Source of the DNA: Obelidium mucronatum
Taxonomy: Eukaryota; Chytridiomycota; Chytridiomycetes; Chytridiales; Chytriomycetaceae
Direction of reading: 5' to 3'
DNA: 64,000 nucleotides
Assembly (NCBI GenBank): GCA_025765595.1
Contig: JAIVFH010000074.1
Location: 62,001-126,000 of the forward strand
The notes below the pieces were generated by a model. The model saw nothing but the letters and a program-made list of their open reading frames with translations. It did no database searches and had not been told where the DNA came from. The first letter of the stretch is position 1. Every line of letters begins with the position of its first letter. The translations under genes were made by a program, and so were the position numbers. Below are positions 60,271 through 64,000 of the stretch, one piece after another.

Positions 60271-62521
60271 ATGAAAGCTGGATCGATTGTGTCCGCCGTT
60301 CTGATGGCGCTTGCTGCTGTCGGTGTCAATGCCAGAGCCGTTGGTCCTGATGGAAAGATCCTTGTTGCCTATTTGCCTTACTGGGACGGTATCAGAGCTT
60401 CGTACATGGACTTCAGCAAAGTCACCCATGTCAACTATGGTTAGAAAACACAGTTGATTCAGTTGATCTGTCCATCAATGCACTAATCCTTACTGCCCCA
60501 TATAGCTTTTGCCAATATTGACTCTACTGGAGCCGTGACTCTTCCTGCTGCTGATACCTCCATCATTACCAACTTTGCCGCCGACTGTCATGCCGGAGAC
60601 GCCAAGGCGATTGTCTCGATCGGAGGATGGGGAATCCAACCCTTCTCCACAGCATTTGCCAGTGCCGCTGGAATCAACACTTTTGTCTCCACCGTCAGCG
60701 CTTTGATGACAAAGTACAACTTGGACGGTATCGACATTGACTGGGAATACCCTGGTGAACAAGGCGCCTGCCAGAACCCATGGAGCACTGCTGATACTGC
60801 GAACTTCTTGACTGCATTGAAGGCTCTACGTGCTGCTATTCCAGGAAAGCTGATTACTGCTGCCCCACCTGCGTACCCATGGAAAGACGCGACTGGACAG
60901 CCATCCAAGGATCTTTCTGCTTACGCGCAAATCTTTGACTTTGTGAATTTGATGGTAAGGTGTTTTGATGCATGCGATGTCATACAACTAAACGCGTTCG
61001 CCAGGCTTACGATCTCAACGGTATCTGGGGAACTCACACTGGGGCCAGTGCTCCATTGATCCAGGATGTTGGAAACCTCGGAACCCCAGGCGGTAACGTT
61101 CGTGATGCCGTCAAGTCCTGGCTCGCTGCTGGATTCCCGGCCAGCAAGCTTGCGCTTGGTACTCCCTTCTATGGACACTACATGAGCCCAGTCTCTCCAA
61201 TGACCAACAACAAGGACTCTGACATCAACGTTCCTGTCATCAAGGGATCTACTGGTCACGATTGTGCTGGAGCTGGTCTCGGTGGGACTTTCACCTTCGT
61301 CCAGGTCTACCCATACACTCAAGACACCACTGGTGAATGGATCAAGCACTTTGATACCTGGACCCAGACCCCATGGTTGTACAACCCAAAGACCAACATT
61401 TTCATCAGTTACGATGACTCCAGATCGATTGCTATTAAGGCTGCTTACGCTGCGTGCATGGGTTTGAAGGGAGTCATGACTTGGTAAGTTTTCGTGACGT
61501 TCTCTCTGATTTCTAGTTTGGTTGCGTTGTATTCATTGGGTTTTATGTGCACAGGGAGGCCACTATTGACGGTGGCGCTTTGATGCCGGCTCTTTCCACC
61601 TTCTTCACTGCCGCAGCTGGATCTCCAGGTGTTGACTGTGTTGCCCAAGTTGCCAGCATCACCTCTGTCCCACAACCATCCCCAACGAACATTGGTCCAG
61701 CTCCATCTGACCTTACCACACGTTGTGGTTCTTCTTGGGCTGATGCAAACACCAACTGCTACGCCATGTGTTCCTCCAACGCACAATGTGGTGTTGGTCA
61801 AAACTGCTACAACGCCTTAAACGCGTGCTCCAGCGTATGTGTTCGTCTATTCGGAGATATGTGGGAATCTTTTTACTCACCATAATTTATGCAGAACCAA
61901 CACCCAGGACCTGGTGAATGTTTCCTCCCATGGGTTGCCTCTTATACGTACAGTGCTGGAGTCGAGGTATCCTACAATGGACAGAACTGGAAGGCTTCAT
62001 ACTACTTGAACCCAGGAACTGTACCAGGATCTGGTACCAACGGATGGGTTTCTACTGGTGCCTGCTCCACTGGTGGTTCAAGCTCCAAGACCACGACCAC
62101 CACAACCACAACCACGGCCAAGCCAACTACATCAACCACTACCACAACTACTACAAAACCAACTACATCCACCACTACAACGACCACCACGAAACCGACC
62201 ACCTCCACCACCACAACTACTACAACAAAACCAACTACATCGACTACCACGACGACAACAACCAAGCCAGTTACATCATCAACGACCATCACGACTACCA
62301 AATCAACTACTACTACTACAAAGCCAACGACATCCACGAAAACCACCACTACGACTACCACAACAACCAAAAAGGCCAGTACCACAACTGCGGCAGGTAC
62401 TAATGTTGTTAATGGAGCACCTTGCGCCACTTTTGGAGCATGGGCGTGCTCAAACGCATGTATTTGTAACTATGCAACTGCTGGCCTTGTCTGGCAATGT
62501 ACTGGTGTCAGTGGCTGCTGA
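60271..62521 (+). CDS. secreted GH18 chitinase with CBM5/12-like chitin-binding module
   Basis: Five exons: 60271-60439, 60506-60954, 61005-61483, 61555-61834 and 61895-62521 (667 residues). It hydrolyses chitin outside the cell or in the wall. A signal peptide (MKAGSIVSAVLMALAAVGVNA) leads into a GH18 barrel. The barrel has SIGGWG and the catalytic DGIDIDWEYPGE; its last Glu is the proton donor. Later barrel strands include FDFVNLMAYDL, TPFYGHY and GVMTWEATIDG. After the barrel come a Cys-rich segment and a CBM5/12-like module with the aromatic residues WVASYTYSAGVEVSYNGQNWKA split around the repeat Y/W positions and ending GWVSTGAC. A Thr-rich linker of about 95 residues and a small Cys-rich C-terminal domain (WACSNACICNY) follow. 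All phases agree. The protein may serve wall remodelling or feeding on chitinous matter. Confidence 0.95.
62090..62385 (+). repeat. tandem coding repeat, Thr-rich chitinase linker
   Basis: Repeats of about 45 bp encode units of the form TTTTTTKPTTST. Four or five units are recognisable, followed by shorter degenerate ones. Such linkers are heavily O-glycosylated in fungi and vary in length between strains by slippage. Confidence 0.85.
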
Positions 62522-63644
62522 TTTTGCGTGATTTTTTTTAGTGTTACCAACATCAGGAAACAGCAGGAATGCATGCGCATAGATATAAGCATATATTCGT
62601 GTATTCAAATGTATTCAAATGTCTGGTATGTGCTACACCTGACCCCCCCCAGTTTGGCGCACATGCCAAATGTGAAACATGTGCTAAAATGTGCGTCATA
62701 TACAGGAAATGTATGTGTGGAATGCTGAACTCCTGTACAATATTCCAAGAATATGAGATGCATTTTTCAAATTCCTTATGTAAGTGAGAGGCAAAAGGTT
62801 TCCTTACCTCATGGGTCTGCCAACCATGAGGTACCTGCTGTAACTGATCGCAGCTGGGAACCGAACCTGGTGCCTCTGGATTGCTAGGCTTCATCATTAC
62901 CAACTACGCTCATTGACGCATCTTCTTTAACACTTCTTGCTGGAGGACTTATCAGTTTCTAATATTCAATTCCAATTTGTCGTTTGCACTTTTGCAACAG
63001 TACTGGCCTTTACCTAAGGCTAATCAAAAGGAAACCGTGTGCTTTATCTTGGAACCTATGTTTGGTTCAATTATTGTGCCAGTGTTTTCCATCGGGGAAG
63101 ATGGACAAAAAGGCAGTACTACTGCCTTGTGGAAAGGGTTTATTTGAGCCCATAGGCTGAAAAGTACGCTGACTCTGTCATAGAAGATTAAAAGTTGTGA
63201 TAAATTTAGTATGCAAATAAATGAGAACATATTTGAAAGAAACAGATATGGGCAATGTCAAATGTATTTAGAATGCTGAAGTTACAGCTTTATATATGTG
63301 GTAAATGTGGCATTCATTTTGGATCTATTTTGTCTCTATTCGGAATATGCGCTATATCCCAACCATACGACACCATACATTCATTCAATTTGAAATGGAT
63401 CATCAATACATGTCGACTGTATTCCTTTGATTTCAAATGTTGGGTATTCATCTGCATGTATTCAAATACAAGTGGAATTCAAGAAATGTATGTTTACTCT
63501 ACAGCCAGTTTCCAGATGAACAGTAAACTAGTTGAAATAAAGGAAACCATCTATGTATGATTGATGATGTTAGGCTCCTGAGGTTACTTTGTATGTTTAT
63601 GGAGTGAAGGGGTAAACAACTTACCATTTTTTCTCCGTTTTGAA
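62522..63644. other. gene-poor region between chitinase and ABC transporter
   Basis: About 1.1 kb without a coding exon. It holds a C8 run at about 62643, a tRNA-like segment at 62843-62914, and AT-rich sequence with several copies of ATTCAAATG-type words (about 62599, 62609, 63435 and 63463). Confidence 0.5.
62843..62914 (-). ncRNA. tRNA-like sequence, probably a tRNA-derived SINE relic
   Basis: On the minus strand the segment has an A-box-like GAGCGTAGTTGGTAATG. About 35 bases later comes a B-box-like GGTTCGGTTCC, which is tRNA spacing for a Pol III internal promoter. The T-arm does not pair perfectly and no clean acceptor stem was found, so a working tRNA gene is unlikely. Confidence 0.35.
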
Positions 63645-64000
63645 ATGGACTTCATTGTTGCTGATCATGAGCAAGTTGTTGGACAACCACCGGGAACTCT
63701 CTTGGATACCACTTTCCCCGTAACAGTCGAAGCAAAGAACTTGTACGTCAAAGTACGTGGCAGGAAGAAGGAGGAACGTGCTATCCTCAATGATATCTCT
63801 TTGAATGTGCCTGCTGGCAAACTCATGGCTATAATGGTAAGCCGCTGAGGATATATGGAGCACCCCCTTTTAATGCCGTTTTTTGATCAGGGCAGCTCTG
63901 GCAGCGGCAAAACTACGCTGTTGAATGCATTGGCCGGTCGGGCAAAGGGCATCACTGGGCAAATCACTTTCAACGGCCAGAATCAAGAAAAGTTCCTCAA
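63645..64000 (+). CDS. ABCG-type ABC transporter, 5' part only
   Basis: Exon 1 is 63645-63836 and exon 2 starts at 63891 and runs off the window. The start reads MDFIVADHEQVV, then VTVEAKNLYVKVRG and AILNDISLNVPAGKLMAIM. The intron falls just before the Walker A motif GSSGSGKTTLLNALAGRA, then GQITFNGQ. The nucleotide-binding domain comes first, with little before it, which is the order of ABCG half-transporters (lipid or drug exporters). The rest of the protein, including the membrane domain, is outside the window. Confidence 0.9.

Noticed and set aside
62002..62430. Val-rich open frame on the minus strand opposite the chitinase linker
   Set aside because: It is the complement of the ACC/ACT repeats that encode the Thr-rich linker.

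Overview
This is eukaryotic nuclear DNA. Genes carry many short GT..AG introns (mostly 59-95 nt). The gene content points to a zoosporic (chytrid-like) fungus: RNA polymerase I largest subunit, a GH18 chitinase with a chitin-binding module, MATA-type HMG boxes, Crinkler-type genes and a microbial rhodopsin fused to a guanylyl cyclase. The last is known from Blastocladiomycota and Chytridiomycota. Assignment to chytrids is an inference from these families.

Layout. 0-4.6 kb: Ty1/copia polyprotein and its 3' LTR. 4.7-19.9 kb: a housekeeping stretch with an M14 carboxypeptidase, a DUF4436-like membrane protein, a GT8-like glycosyltransferase, RPA1, a Pho89-type phosphate permease, a beta-carbonic anhydrase and a small basic protein. 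20.1-26.0 kb: a 19-exon NLR-like gene. 26.1-32.9 kb: an amino-acid permease whose two large introns, and whose upstream flank, are packed with a palindromic GC-rich hairpin repeat. 33-39.6 kb: a decayed region with Crinkler pseudogenes, a dead copia fragment and one intact Crinkler-like gene. 39.6-48.6 kb: calnexin, a frame-broken NXPE/PC-esterase-like protein, a TMCO4/DUF726-like protein and an unknown gene. 48.7-50.6 kb: two tandem HMG-box genes. 50.7-52.6 kb: rhodopsin-guanylyl cyclase. 52.9-58.7 kb: second NLR-like gene, head-to-head with the cyclase. 58.8-64 kb: a polyproline membrane protein, the chitinase, a gene-poor kilobase with a tRNA-like relic, and the start of an ABCG transporter.

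The most striking content is the pair of paralogous receptor-like genes. Both read, in order: an MLKL/HeLo-like helical domain, an unknown middle domain, a TIR domain with the S-x-x-C-x-x-E signature, a NACHT NTPase, a second TIR-like domain that has lost that glutamate, and a C-terminal array of plant-type leucine-rich repeats encoded one repeat per 72-nt exon. This looks like a fungal counterpart of plant and animal NLR immune receptors.

Caution: several clearly conserved genes (RPA1, calnexin, carbonic anhydrase, permease, both NLR-like genes) contain isolated one-base frame breaks, often at homopolymers. These look more like residual sequencing or assembly errors than biology. Exon models below were built by hand from splice sites, reading-frame continuity and paralogue comparison.
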